From an uncultured Fimbriimonadales bacterium (GTDB taxonomy: Bacteria > Armatimonadota > Fimbriimonadia > Fimbriimonadales > GBS-DC), in the NCBI GenBank assembly GCA_937925775.1, contig CALAMM010000129.1, forward strand, positions 1 to 13,639: a stretch of DNA of 13,639 nt, written 5' to 3'. The notes under the pieces were generated by a model. The model worked only from the letters and a program-made list of their open reading frames with translations. It was not told the origin of the DNA and ran no database searches. Positions 6,054 to 12,886 of the stretch are shown here, one piece after another. A program made the position numbers and the translations under genes. Within the stretch, counting starts at the first letter, position 1, and every line of letters starts with the position of its first letter.

Positions 6054-8108
6054 TCAATCGAACGGGTCGTCGTCCTTCTCATCCAGCAGGCTGCTTACTG
6101 GAAGGTCGATGGGCATCGTTGTTTCCGCTTCGAAGGCGCCGTTCTCCACGCGCCGAGTTGCTGGAGGTCTGGGAACCTCGCGCTCGAACACCTTCAACAC
6201 CTCGTCGGCGGCAGGCTGCAGGGTGAGGGTCTTCTGCATTGCGGCGATGACGCGGTCTTTATCGGGTTCGCCGTTGCCGTTCTGGGTGCGGGCAATGATG
6301 TCGGCGACGGCGTTGCGCGTTAGGTTCGGGTTCAGTTGACGCAGGTTCTCCCACACGGCGTCTTCGAGCGACTTATCGGGTTCGGGCTTGTAGAGCTGCA
6401 GCCCGTCCTGCCCGCGCATAATCGCCGGGCGCGGGAACCGCACGAACACCGGCTGATTGAAGTAGGGATGGCGCACCAGCATCTCGCCGGGCGAAAGCGC
6501 CCCCATCTTCTCTTTCACGGCGTTGCCAAAGATGTTGTAGCCCGGCTGCGCCATTTCTTCCATTTCGATGCGCCCGTACAGCGAGGTAGAGCAGTTGCCC
6601 ACCACCTGACGGTCGACCTGCGAGCGGAACTGCTGCGCTCCGAACAGCACCAGTCCCAGATACCGCCCGCGGGCGCAGATGTCCCGCAGGGTGCGCATCA
6701 CATAGGTCTCGCGGTGGGTGTTCGGCGCGTACTGGTTCAGCTCGTCCACCACCACCACGACGGCGTCCACGCCGAGACTGCGCTGCTCCATTCGCTCGCG
6801 CAGCTCGGCAATCACACGCGTGAAAATCAAATCCTGCGCCTCCGCCGAGAGGTTGGCGACATCGATCACATACACCGTGCGATCCTGGAACGCTCCCCAC
6901 GGCAAATCCATCGCCGTGTCGCCCTCGCCCACCAGCCCTGCGAAGCGCGTGGTGAGGTTCACGAGGCGGTTCTGGATTTTGCGAATCGTCTCCACCGCGA
7001 AGCTGCGCCACTGCTTCTGGTTTTTCGCTTCGAGCAGTTTCAGCACGACCTCGAACCACCGCACGAGGTTGCCGAAACTCCGCACGCGCAGTTTGGGGGG
7101 CAGCCCGCGCTCGGCGAGTATCTCGGCTTCCTCTTCCTCGAAAGCGAACTCGCCCGGCTCAATCACACGCTGGCGCAGGAACTGCAAAAAGGCGTCCGCT
7201 TTGGCGTCCACATCGTCCTTGTTCAGCAGCACCTCCACATAGCGCATCACCTCGCGCATGCCCCACAGCATGGGATGCACATTATGGCGCAGGGTGGGGT
7301 TCGTGCGCAGCGTTGCCAGATTCACCCGGTCGGGCTTGTAGGGGGCGTAATACTCCACACGCGGGAACGGCACGGGCTGCACCCCCACCGCCTGATAAAT
7401 ATCTAAATCGCGCTGCGCGAGCGGGTGCGCCGCAGGCAAATCCAGAAACAGCAGGTCGCCCCCCTTCACATTGAAGCACACCACCGCCACGCTTTTGGAG
7501 GTTTTCTGGAAAATTGCGGTCAATAGGAACTGGATTGCGCTCGTTTTCGCCGCCAGCCCGCTCGTGCCCGTCACATTCAGATGTCCCGCTTCGGGGCCCA
7601 GCAGGAAGTCAGCGTCTAAGTAAATCGGGGCGATGCTGGTTCCGCTCTCGTACACGCCGACGGGGATGCGCCGATGGTCGGGAATCTCGTCGATACGCAG
7701 GGCGGTCTGCACATCCTGCTCGGTGGCGAGATAGACGGGCGCAATCGGCACGGGCTGCACGGGCTGTTCAGGGTAGTGGCGCAGCACGGCGGCGGAATAG
7801 ACGCGGATTTCAGGACGGTCGGTTGGGGGTTGCGAATCGGGCTGTCCGTCCGCGCCTAAGTAGTCGAACATCGGGCTGACGACATCGTTATAGCCCTGCC
7901 CTTCGGTCACGATACCCCACACCGTGCGCACGCCTGCGTCCACCACCACGAGCGTTCCAATTCCAATCGGCGCGTCGGGCGTCGCCCAGAAGTAGAACTG
8001 ATAGGCAGTGTTAGGCTGCCGCTCCGTACCCACCACGCGCCCGATGAGTTGCCGCGCGCTCTGCGCCTGTCCGTTCACCTGTGCTGCTGCAAACGATTGG
8101 GTTTGCAT
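6054..8108 (-). CDS. HerA/VirB4-superfamily DNA translocase ATPase (684 aa)
   Basis: This is a P-loop ATPase of the HerA/FtsK superfamily, which forms hexameric rings that pump double-stranded DNA, for example in end resection with a NurA nuclease. The N-terminal roughly 75 residues resemble a HAS-type beta-barrel. The Walker A-like loop is GTSGLAAKTS (about 181-190, K188), a variant seen in bacterial members, rather than the standard GxxGxGKS. Walker B is VVVVVDELNQYAP with Asp455-Glu456, and a GAQQFRSQVDRQV segment follows as sensor/arginine-finger region. The C-terminus ends in a strongly acidic DEKDDDPFD. I prefer the ATG at 8108, which has GGGTGA upstream on this strand; a GTG at 8117 would add three residues. 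No nurA is adjacent. It is divergent from infA and lies on the host side of the tRNA fragment. Confidence 0.85.
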   Translation of the reverse strand: MQTQSFAAAQVNGQAQSARQLIGRVVGTERQPNTAYQFYFWATPDAPIGIGTLVVVDAGVRTVWGIVTEGQGYNDVVSPMFDYLGADGQPDSQPPTDRPEIRVYSAAVLRHYPEQPVQPVPIAPVYLATEQDVQTALRIDEIPDHRRIPVGVYESGTSIAPIYLDADFLLGPEAGHLNVTGTSGLAAKTSAIQFLLTAIFQKTSKSVAVVCFNVKGGDLLFLDLPAAHPLAQRDLDIYQAVGVQPVPFPRVEYYAPYKPDRVNLATLRTNPTLRHNVHPMLWGMREVMRYVEVLLNKDDVDAKADAFLQFLRQRVIEPGEFAFEEEEAEILAERGLPPKLRVRSFGNLVRWFEVVLKLLEAKNQKQWRSFAVETIRKIQNRLVNLTTRFAGLVGEGDTAMDLPWGAFQDRTVYVIDVANLSAEAQDLIFTRVIAELRERMEQRSLGVDAVVVVVDELNQYAPNTHRETYVMRTLRDICARGRYLGLVLFGAQQFRSQVDRQVVGNCSTSLYGRIEMEEMAQPGYNIFGNAVKEKMGALSPGEMLVRHPYFNQPVFVRFPRPAIMRGQDGLQLYKPEPDKSLEDAVWENLRQLNPNLTRNAVADIIARTQNGNGEPDKDRVIAAMQKTLTLQPAADEVLKVFEREVPRPPATRRVENGAFEAETTMPIDLPVSSLLDEKDDDPFD

Positions 8109-8131
8109 GCGTATCACCCGCTATGGGTAGT

Positions 8132-8158
8132 ATTATACCGCAGTCCGACCGAGTCGAT
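8132..8158 (-). promoter_or_regulatory. Likely promoter of the HerA-like gene
   Basis: On the minus strand there is a perfect TATAAT (8137-8132) placed so that transcription would start about 17 nt before the ATG at 8108. A weak -35-like TCGACT lies at 8158-8153 with a short 15-nt spacer. The -10 match is strong and the -35 match is poor. Confidence 0.5.
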
Positions 8159-8276
8159 GCGCTCCCCGCTCCTGCGCTCAGCGAGAGCTCGCTCCAAATG
8201 TCCCTGTCGCGCCAAGCACGGCGCGGAATCGCGTTCGGCAACACGCAGGGAAACCGCCATCAGGTAAAATTCTCTC

Positions 8277-8285
8277 GGAGGTGAT
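8277..8285 (+). promoter_or_regulatory. Extended Shine-Dalgarno of infA
   Basis: GGAGGTGAT is a nine-base match to the complement of the 16S rRNA 3' end, 3 nt before the infA ATG. It fixes the start codon and predicts strong translation. Confidence 0.85.
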
Positions 8286-8288
8286 GCC

Positions 8289-8516
8289 ATGGCGAAGACT
8301 GAAGGCAAGGACATCGAGGTCGAGGGTACGGTGGTGGAGTGCCTGCCGAACACCACTTTCAAGGTGGAAATCGAGGGCGGGCATACGATTCTGGCGCATC
8401 TGTCGGGCAAGATGCGAATCAACTTCATTCGCATTTTGCCGGGCGATCGCGTGAAGGTCGCGCTCTCGCCCTACGATTTGACGCGCGGGCGAATCGTGTA
8501 CCGCTACAAGAGTTAA
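8289..8516 (+). CDS. infA: Translation initiation factor IF-1
   Basis: The 75-residue protein is a single OB-fold (S1-like) domain matching IF-1 along its whole length. It has the EGTVVECLPNTTFKVEIEGG strand pair, the AHLSGKMRINFIRILPGD core and the C-terminal SPYDLTRGRIVYRYK typical of the family. IF-1 binds the A site of the 30S subunit during initiation together with IF-2 and IF-3. The start is set by an extended Shine-Dalgarno. It heads the alpha-type ribosomal cluster but is separated from rpmJ by 227 nt of repeats and a promoter. Upstream, the map/adk/secY genes that often precede infA are absent and a divergent HerA-like gene is found instead. Confidence 0.97.
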   Translation: MAKTEGKDIEVEGTVVECLPNTTFKVEIEGGHTILAHLSGKMRINFIRILPGDRVKVALSPYDLTRGRIVYRYKS

Positions 8517-8529
8517 ACATCCCTGCAGC

Positions 8530-8551
8530 ACGACGGCGTCCCTGCCGTCGT
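8530..8551 (+). repeat. Perfect palindrome after infA (repeat superfamily member)
   Basis: ACGACGGC and GCCGTCGT form a perfect 8-bp stem around a 6-nt GTCCCT loop, which is AGGGAC on the other strand. It lies 13 nt after infA and could act as a terminator or RNA-end stabiliser, although no T-tract follows. In layout it resembles the palindromes at 8565, 8627 and 13312-13631. Confidence 0.6.
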
Positions 8552-8564
8552 AGCGCTTGGCATG

Positions 8565-8590
8565 GCGACGACTGGAAAGTCGTCGCACCA
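8565..8590 (+). repeat. Palindromic repeat, copy 1 (GCGACGACT type)
   Basis: A perfect 9-bp stem GCGACGACT / AGTCGTCGC encloses a GGAA loop and is followed by ACCA. An identical 26-nt copy lies at 8627-8652. Confidence 0.85.
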
Positions 8591-8626
8591 AGTGAGTCAG
8601 TGCAGCCCGTTGGTTATGTGGGGCGG

Positions 8627-8652
8627 GCGACGACTGGAAAGTCGTCGCACCA
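8627..8652 (+). repeat. Palindromic repeat, copy 2 (GCGACGACT type)
   Basis: This is identical over 26 nt to the copy at 8565-8590, with the same orientation and the same trailing ACCA. A related unit with one changed base pair at the stem tip (GCGACGACA / TGTCGTCGC) is at 13508-13529. Confidence 0.85.
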
Positions 8653-8660
8653 GAGGCTAC

Positions 8661-8691
8661 TTGCATACTCAGCGCGATTATCAGGTATAAT
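8661..8691 (+). promoter_or_regulatory. Likely promoter of the rpmJ-rpsM-... operon
   Basis: A perfect TATAAT lies at 8686-8691. TTGCAT at 8661-8666 is a fair -35 match but with a 19-nt spacer. Transcription would start near 8697-8698, leaving a leader of about 46 nt before rpmJ. Confidence 0.6.
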
Positions 8692-8692
8692 A

Positions 8693-8737
8693 CGCCTCCG
8701 TGAGCAGGTATACTCATGCGCCCGCTGAACGGAGGCG
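8693..8737 (+). promoter_or_regulatory. Stem that can mask the rpmJ ribosome-binding site
   Basis: CGCCTCCG (8693-8700) is perfectly complementary to CGGAGGCG (8730-8737), which contains the rpmJ Shine-Dalgarno GGAGG (8731-8735). The 8-bp GC-rich stem with a 29-nt loop would hide the site in transcripts reading through from infA. Transcripts started at the local promoter would lack most of the left arm. Confidence 0.5.
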
Positions 8738-8743
8738 ATATCG

Positions 8744-8857
8744 ATGAAGGTACGAGCATCGGTGAAGAAGATGTGCGCCAAATGTAAAATCATTCGGCGC
8801 AAGCGCGTGGTTCGGGTCATCTGTGAGAACCCGAAACACAAACAGCGTCAAGGTTAG
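8744..8857 (+). CDS. rpmJ: 50S ribosomal protein L36 (37 aa)
   Basis: The 37-residue, highly basic protein starts MKVRASVKKMCAKCK and ends NPKHKQRQG, matching L36. It carries the zinc-ribbon residues Cys11, Cys14, Cys27 and His32, so this is the zinc-binding form. L36 binds 23S rRNA near the base of the L7/L12 stalk and is one of the last proteins assembled into the 50S subunit. The ATG follows GGAGG with 8-nt spacing. It is the first gene of the tightly spaced cluster, with rpsM 14 nt downstream, and follows its own promoter. Its start region may be controlled by the stem described at 8693-8737. Confidence 0.96.
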   Translation: MKVRASVKKMCAKCKIIRRKRVVRVICENPKHKQRQG

Positions 8858-8871
8858 GAGGCAAATAGAGG

Positions 8872-9252
8872 ATGGCGCGTATTGCTGGAGTGGACTTGCC
8901 GCGCGACCGTAAGGTGGAGTACGCCCTGCCCGTGATTTTCGGGATTGGGCTGTCTTCGGCGCGTAAGATTTTGCAGGCGACGGGCGTCGACCCGAACAAG
9001 CGCGTGCGCGACCTCACGGAAGAAGAGGTCGCCAAACTGCGCGCGGAGATTGAAACGAACTATACAATCGAAGGCGACCTCAGGCGCGAGCAGCAGATGA
9101 ACATTCGCCGCCTGATCGAAATCGGTTGCTATCGCGGGATTCGCCACCGACGTGGGCTGCCCGTGCACGGACAGCGCACCCGCACCAACGCCCGCACGCG
9201 CAAAGGTCCGAAGAAGACCGTCAGCACGGGCAAGCGCAAGAAGGCGAAGTAA
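8872..9252 (+). CDS. rpsM: 30S ribosomal protein S13
   Basis: The 126-residue protein matches S13 throughout. It has the N-terminal MARIAGVDLPRDRKVEYAL, the helix-two-turn-helix with FGIGLSSARKIL, the central IRRLIEIGCYRGIRHRRGLP and the conserved HGQRTRTNARTRKG before a lysine-rich tail that reaches toward tRNA. S13 sits in the head of the 30S subunit and contacts the 50S subunit and P-site tRNA. An AGGAGGC ribosome-binding site overlaps the end of rpmJ. It is followed after 15 nt by rpsK, the standard bacterial order. Nothing unusual is seen in length or motifs. Confidence 0.97.
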   Translation: MARIAGVDLPRDRKVEYALPVIFGIGLSSARKILQATGVDPNKRVRDLTEEEVAKLRAEIETNYTIEGDLRREQQMNIRRLIEIGCYRGIRHRRGLPVHGQRTRTNARTRKGPKKTVSTGKRKKAK

Positions 9253-9267
9253 TGAGGGAGAGAGACG

Positions 9268-9663
9268 ATGGCGCGTAAAGCACGAGCCGGCGCACAGCCG
9301 AAGAAGGAACGCAAGAACATCGCACACGGCGTGGCGCATATCCACGCCACCTTTAACAATACGATTGTGTCGATTACCGATGTGAACGGGAATGTGATTT
9401 CGTGGTCGAGCGGCGGCTCAGTCGGCTTCAAGGGCACGAAAAAGGGCACGCCGTTCGCGGCGCAGGTCGCCTCTGAACGCGCCGCCCGCGCCGCGATGGA
9501 ACACGGAATGCGCAAAGTGGATGTGCTGGTCAAAGGTCCCGGTCCAGGACGCGAGACCGCCATCCGCTCGCTGCAGGCGGCAGGGCTGGAGATTCAGAGC
9601 ATCAAAGATGTGACCCCTGTGCCCCACAACGGCTGCCGACCGCCCAAACGCCGCCGGGTGTAA
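9268..9663 (+). CDS. rpsK: 30S ribosomal protein S11
   Basis: The 131-residue protein has all S11 hallmarks: a basic N-terminus, HIHATFNNTIVSITDVNGN, the SSGGSVGFKGTKKGTPFAAQ loop, VLVKGPGPGRETAIRSL and the C-terminal VTPVPHNGCRPPKRRRV. S11 lies on the 30S platform and, with S6, S18 and S21, forms part of the mRNA exit region. The Asn-Gly in the VPHNGCRP motif is the position that is converted to isoaspartate in some bacteria. An AGGGAGAGA stretch before the ATG serves as a modest ribosome-binding site. Gaps are 15 nt from rpsM and 18 nt to rpsD. Confidence 0.97.
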   Translation: MARKARAGAQPKKERKNIAHGVAHIHATFNNTIVSITDVNGNVISWSSGGSVGFKGTKKGTPFAAQVASERAARAAMEHGMRKVDVLVKGPGPGRETAIRSLQAAGLEIQSIKDVTPVPHNGCRPPKRRRV

Positions 9664-9681
9664 TCAAGGAGGAAAGCAAGT

Positions 9682-10314
9682 ATGTCAGTTGTCTGGGATT
9701 CGAAATGCAGCATGTGCCGACGCGCGGGCGTGAAGCTCTACCTGAAAGGCGACCGCTGCTACACCAAAAAGTGCGCCCTTGAGCGACGCAACTTCCCGCC
9801 GGGGCAGCACGGTCCCCGCACGCGCGACCGCAAAATGAGTGAGTACGGCGAACAGCTCCGCGAGAAGCAGAAGCTGCGCCAGATGTACCAGCTGCGTGAG
9901 GCGCAGTTCCGCAGGTATGTCGAGGAGGCGCAACGCGCACGCGGCGTCACGGGCGAAGTGCTGCTGCGCCAGCTCGAAATGCGCCTCGATAATGTCGTCT
10001 TTCGGCTCGGCTTCGCCAACTCGCGCGGACAGGCGCGGCAGATGGTCTCCCACAAGTTCATCACCGTCAACGGTAAGCGCGTGAACATCCCCTCCTATCA
10101 GGTGCGCGAGGGCGATGTGATCAGTATCCACGAATCGAAGCGCTCCACCGCGCTTGCGAAAGACGCGCTCGCGCGCGCCGCGGAACATACCCCGCCCGCA
10201 TGGCTGGCGTATGACCCGACGCAGGTGCAGGGCAAGGTGCTGCACGCGCCCCAAGCCGACGAGATCGACACCAAAATCGAAATGCAGAAGATTATCGAGT
10301 TCTATAGCCGCTAA
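9682..10314 (+). CDS. rpsD: 30S ribosomal protein S4 (zinc-binding form)
   Basis: The 210-residue protein matches S4. The N-terminal domain carries Cys9, Cys12, Cys26 and Cys31, the four-cysteine zinc site present in some bacteria and lost in others such as E. coli. It then has RRNFPPGQHG, the YGEQLREKQKLRQMYQL helix and the S4 RNA-binding domain at about 99-160 (EMRLDNVVFRLGFANSRGQA, then VNGKRVNIPSYQVREGD). S4 binds 16S rRNA first during 30S assembly and in E. coli represses its own operon. AAGGAGGAAA upstream is a good ribosome-binding site. rpoA follows after 17 nt. Confidence 0.97.
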   Translation: MSVVWDSKCSMCRRAGVKLYLKGDRCYTKKCALERRNFPPGQHGPRTRDRKMSEYGEQLREKQKLRQMYQLREAQFRRYVEEAQRARGVTGEVLLRQLEMRLDNVVFRLGFANSRGQARQMVSHKFITVNGKRVNIPSYQVREGDVISIHESKRSTALAKDALARAAEHTPPAWLAYDPTQVQGKVLHAPQADEIDTKIEMQKIIEFYSR

Positions 10315-10331
10315 GGAGGCGTTCATACTTT

Positions 10332-11303
10332 ATGACGGTACAGATGGTGGAAACAGAGGTTCGCACGCTCATCAGCGAACCGAAGTATGGCAAGTTCGAA
10401 GTGGAGCCGCTGGAGCGGGGCTACGGCGTGACGCTGGGCAACGCGCTGCGCCGCGTGCTGCTCTCGTCAATTCCGGGCGCGGCGATTACCAGCGTGCGCA
10501 TCGAAGGCGTGCTGAGCGAGTTCGAGCCGATACCGGGCGTCAAAGAGGACACCATCCACTTCCTGCTCAACCTCAAAAATGTGGCTTTTCGTATCCACTC
10601 TCCGCAGCCGCGCGATAAATACACCTTGCGCCTGCAAGTGCAAGGACCAGGGCGCGTCACGGCAGCGGATATTCAAGCACCCGCCGATGTGGAGATCGTG
10701 AACCCCGAACTCTATCTGGCGACCCTGAGCGACTCCAGTGCGCGCATCAATGCCGACATCACCGTAGAGGTCGGGCGCGGCTACGCAACGGCGATCAAAC
10801 GCGAGCGCGGACGCGGCTCGGTGGGCGAAATCCGCACCAACGCGCTCTTCAACCCCGTCACGAAGGTCAACTTCCTCGTGGAGCCGACGCTGGTGGGCGA
10901 ACGCACCGACTACGACCGCCTCATTCTGGAAGTGTGGACGAACGGCGCAATCACCCCCTCAGAAGCCGTGTTCCAAGCCGCGGCGATTCTGCGCGACCAG
11001 TTCACCCGCCTGATGGCCATCGGCGGCGAGGAGGGGGCATTAGATCGAGCAGCCGTCGTCCCCGCGCCCCCTGGAGTCACCGTGCCCGATCGCCCGCTGG
11101 AAGAGTTAGGGCTGTCCACGCGCGTGCTGAACGCCCTGCGCAGCGGCGGCATCGACACGCTCTATAAACTGCTCAGCACCCCAGAACAGAAACTGCTCAA
11201 CCTGCGCAACTTCGGCGACACCGCTAAAAAAGAGGTCGAAGAGAAACTCAGCGCGATGGGGTTGAGCCTGATGAAAACAGGAAGGAGGCGAGGCTCATCA
11301 TGA
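10332..11303 (+). CDS. rpoA: DNA-directed RNA polymerase subunit alpha
   Basis: The 323-residue protein matches RpoA. The N-terminal assembly domain (about 1-230) includes EPLERGYGVTLGNALRRVLLSS and the insert with EIVNPELYLATL. A Pro-rich linker (about 240-253) leads to the C-terminal domain (about 254-315). Arg264 in LSTRVLNAL aligns with the E. coli DNA-contact residue Arg265. The following helix-hairpin loop reads NFGDTAKKEV instead of the more common NLGKKSLxE, so Thr and Ala occupy the places of E. coli Lys298 and Ser299. An AGGAGG site overlaps the rpsD stop, 12 nt from the ATG. The last codons overlap rplQ by 4 nt. Confidence 0.97.
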   Translation: MTVQMVETEVRTLISEPKYGKFEVEPLERGYGVTLGNALRRVLLSSIPGAAITSVRIEGVLSEFEPIPGVKEDTIHFLLNLKNVAFRIHSPQPRDKYTLRLQVQGPGRVTAADIQAPADVEIVNPELYLATLSDSSARINADITVEVGRGYATAIKRERGRGSVGEIRTNALFNPVTKVNFLVEPTLVGERTDYDRLILEVWTNGAITPSEAVFQAAAILRDQFTRLMAIGGEEGALDRAAVVPAPPGVTVPDRPLEELGLSTRVLNALRSGGIDTLYKLLSTPEQKLLNLRNFGDTAKKEVEEKLSAMGLSLMKTGRRRGSS

Positions 11304-11653
11304 ACCACGGAGCTGGCTACCGCAAGTTAGGACGCCCCAGCGACCACCGTATGCACATGCTGCGCAACCAGGTGCGCTCGCTACTCATCCACGAAAAAAT
11401 CGTGACGACCGTTACGCGGGCAAAAGAGACCCGACGCTTGGCGGAGAAAATGATTACGCTGGCGAAAGCGAACACCCTGCATGCCCGCCGCCAGGCACGC
11501 GCGTTCCTGCGCGATGAAAGCTTAGTCAAGCACCTGTTTGACAACATCGCGCCGCGCTACAAAGAACGCAACGGCGGCTACACTCGCATCGTGCGCGTGG
11601 GGAGACGGCGCGGCGACGCTGTGGAAACCGCCGTTCTGGAACTGGTCGAGTAG
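11300..11653 (+). CDS. rplQ: 50S ribosomal protein L17
   Basis: The 117-residue protein matches L17. It has KLGRPSDHRMHMLRNQVRSLL at residues about 9-29, the KIVTTVTRAKETRRLAEKMITLAK helix, and the C-terminal RNGGYTRIVRVGRRRGDAVETAVLEL. L17 binds 23S rRNA near the peptide exit tunnel. It starts within the rpoA stop (ATGA), with GGAGGC upstream, so it is translated together with the alpha subunit as in most bacteria. truA begins 3 nt after its stop. Length and motifs are ordinary. Confidence 0.97.
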   Translation: MNHGAGYRKLGRPSDHRMHMLRNQVRSLLIHEKIVTTVTRAKETRRLAEKMITLAKANTLHARRQARAFLRDESLVKHLFDNIAPRYKERNGGYTRIVRVGRRRGDAVETAVLELVE

Positions 11654-11656
11654 CGC

Positions 11657-12385
11657 ATGCGCAACCTGCGCCTGCAGGTCGAGTACGACGGCACCGACTT
11701 CCACGGGTTTGCCCGCCAGCAGGGCACGCGCACCGTACAGGGCGTGCTGGAGGCGGCTCTGCAAGCAACGCTGAACGAACCCATCGAGGTCATCGGCGCC
11801 AGTCGCACCGACGCAGGCGTCCACGCACGCGGGCAGACCGTGAACTTCTTCACCAGTCGCCCTGTGCCCGTGGAACGGCTCACGGCAATCTTGAACCGAC
11901 GCCTGCCGAGAGATTTAAAAGTGCTGCGCGCCCAAGAAGTCAACGCGCAGTTCCACGCGCGGTTCTCGGCAAAACGCCGCGTGTACCACTATCGCCTCTA
12001 CACGGGAGCGCACCCATCCGTGTGGAAGATTCGGTACGCTTGGCACTACCCGCACGCGCTGGATTGGATCGCGATGCAAGCAGCACTGGAACCGATTCTG
12101 GGCGAACACGATTTCCGCCCATTTTCAGTCAAAATACCGACTGAAAAAAATACCGTGCGCACGCTTTATCGGGGCATCGTGCGCCCCACACGCGACGGCA
12201 TACGCATCGAGCTGGAGGCGAACGGTTTCCTGCGCGGCATGGTACGCCTCATCGTCGGCGAACTTGTGCGCATCGGAGAAGGAAAGCAACCGATCGACTC
12301 GCTCCGTGAGCGACTGGAACGCGGCATCCAGGCAACTCACATGGCACCCGCGCAGGGACTGTGTCTGATGCGGGTAAAATATTAA
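11657..12385 (+). CDS. truA: tRNA pseudouridine(38-40) synthase
   Basis: The 242-residue protein matches TruA, which isomerises uridines 38-40 in the anticodon arm of many tRNAs. The catalytic aspartate is Asp52 in GASRTDAGVHA. Other family blocks visible are YDGTDFHGFARQQGTRTVQG near the start, FHARFSAKRRVYHYR in the middle and FLRGMVRLIVGEL followed by HMAPAQGLCLMRVKY near the end. It is somewhat shorter than the roughly 270-residue E. coli enzyme. It begins 3 nt after rplQ without an obvious ribosome-binding site, so coupling is likely. Placement between rplQ and rplM is common in bacteria. Confidence 0.96.
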   Translation: MRNLRLQVEYDGTDFHGFARQQGTRTVQGVLEAALQATLNEPIEVIGASRTDAGVHARGQTVNFFTSRPVPVERLTAILNRRLPRDLKVLRAQEVNAQFHARFSAKRRVYHYRLYTGAHPSVWKIRYAWHYPHALDWIAMQAALEPILGEHDFRPFSVKIPTEKNTVRTLYRGIVRPTRDGIRIELEANGFLRGMVRLIVGELVRIGEGKQPIDSLRERLERGIQATHMAPAQGLCLMRVKY

Positions 12386-12437
12386 CTTGCGTAGCATGGA
12401 CATTTTGTCCGCGCTGTGTGCGAAGGAGGCAACAGTT
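12386..12437 (+). promoter_or_regulatory. Leader of rplM with small stem and strong ribosome-binding site
   Basis: The 52-nt gap holds a 5-bp stem GGACA / TGTCC around TTT (12398-12410) and AAGGAGG (12423-12429), 8 nt before the rplM ATG. This spacing decides the start at 12438 over upstream in-frame codons. The GGACA/TGTCC core also occurs in the repeats downstream of rpsI. Confidence 0.4.
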
Positions 12438-12875
12438 ATGCTGCAACGAACCTATACGATGAAAAAAGACGAAATCCAGCGAACTTGGTGGGTCGTCGAC
12501 GCGGCGGGGAAGCCCGTCGGGCGGGTCGCCGCCCAGGTTGCACGCCTGCTGCAGGGCAAACACAAACCCACCTACACGCCTCACATGGATATGGGCGACC
12601 ATGTGATTATCCTGAACGCGGAGAAAGCCATCTTCACGGGCAAAAAACTGGAGGAAGTTCTTTACCACCACACGATGTACCCAGGCGGACTGCGCGCCTA
12701 CACGCGCCGCAAGCTGATGACCGAGAAGCCTGAGAAGATGATGGTGCGCGTTGTGAGCCGCATGCTGCCCAAGAACAAGCTGCGCGCTCGCATGCTCAAA
12801 CGCTTGCGCGTGTTTCGGGGCGCGGAGCATCCGCACGCGGCGCAACAGCCCCAGCCCTACGACCTCACACGGTAG
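12438..12875 (+). CDS. rplM: 50S ribosomal protein L13
   Basis: The 145-residue protein matches L13. It has TYTMKKDEIQRTWWVVDAAG at the start, GRVAAQVARLLQGKHKPTYT, MGDHVIILNAEKAIFTGKK, and YHHTMYPGGLRAYTRRKL, ending with the VSRMLPKNKLRARMLKRLRV helix and HPHAAQQPQPYDL. L13 is one of the early assembly proteins of the 50S subunit. The ATG at 12438 is chosen because AAGGAGG sits 8 nt ahead and the family begins here. A frame extending 17 codons upstream lacks family similarity. rpsI follows after 11 nt, the usual L13-S9 pair. Confidence 0.96.
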   Translation: MLQRTYTMKKDEIQRTWWVVDAAGKPVGRVAAQVARLLQGKHKPTYTPHMDMGDHVIILNAEKAIFTGKKLEEVLYHHTMYPGGLRAYTRRKLMTEKPEKMMVRVVSRMLPKNKLRARMLKRLRVFRGAEHPHAAQQPQPYDLTR

Positions 12876-12886
12876 GAGTGGACACT

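Noticed and set aside
6336..7406. 356-codon open frame on the plus strand opposite the HerA-like gene
   Set aside because: It is antisense to a clear ATPase gene, His/Gln-rich in the way expected from the complement of GC-rich codons, and has no domain.
8180..8225. Two short inverted repeats (AGCGAG/CTCGCT and CGCGCC/GGCGCG) in the divergent herA-infA gap
   Set aside because: Six-base GC-rich arms are common by chance at this composition. They might be operator or leader structures but nothing else supports them.
8265..8270. TAAAAT as -10 box of an infA promoter
   Set aside because: Transcription would start at the first base of the Shine-Dalgarno, there is no -35 match at a normal distance, and the match may be chance. 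The real infA promoter was not located.
12387..12437. N-terminal extension of L13 to an upstream in-frame ATG
   Set aside because: The extension has no similarity to the family, and the strong AAGGAGG site lies inside it, correctly spaced for the start at 12438.
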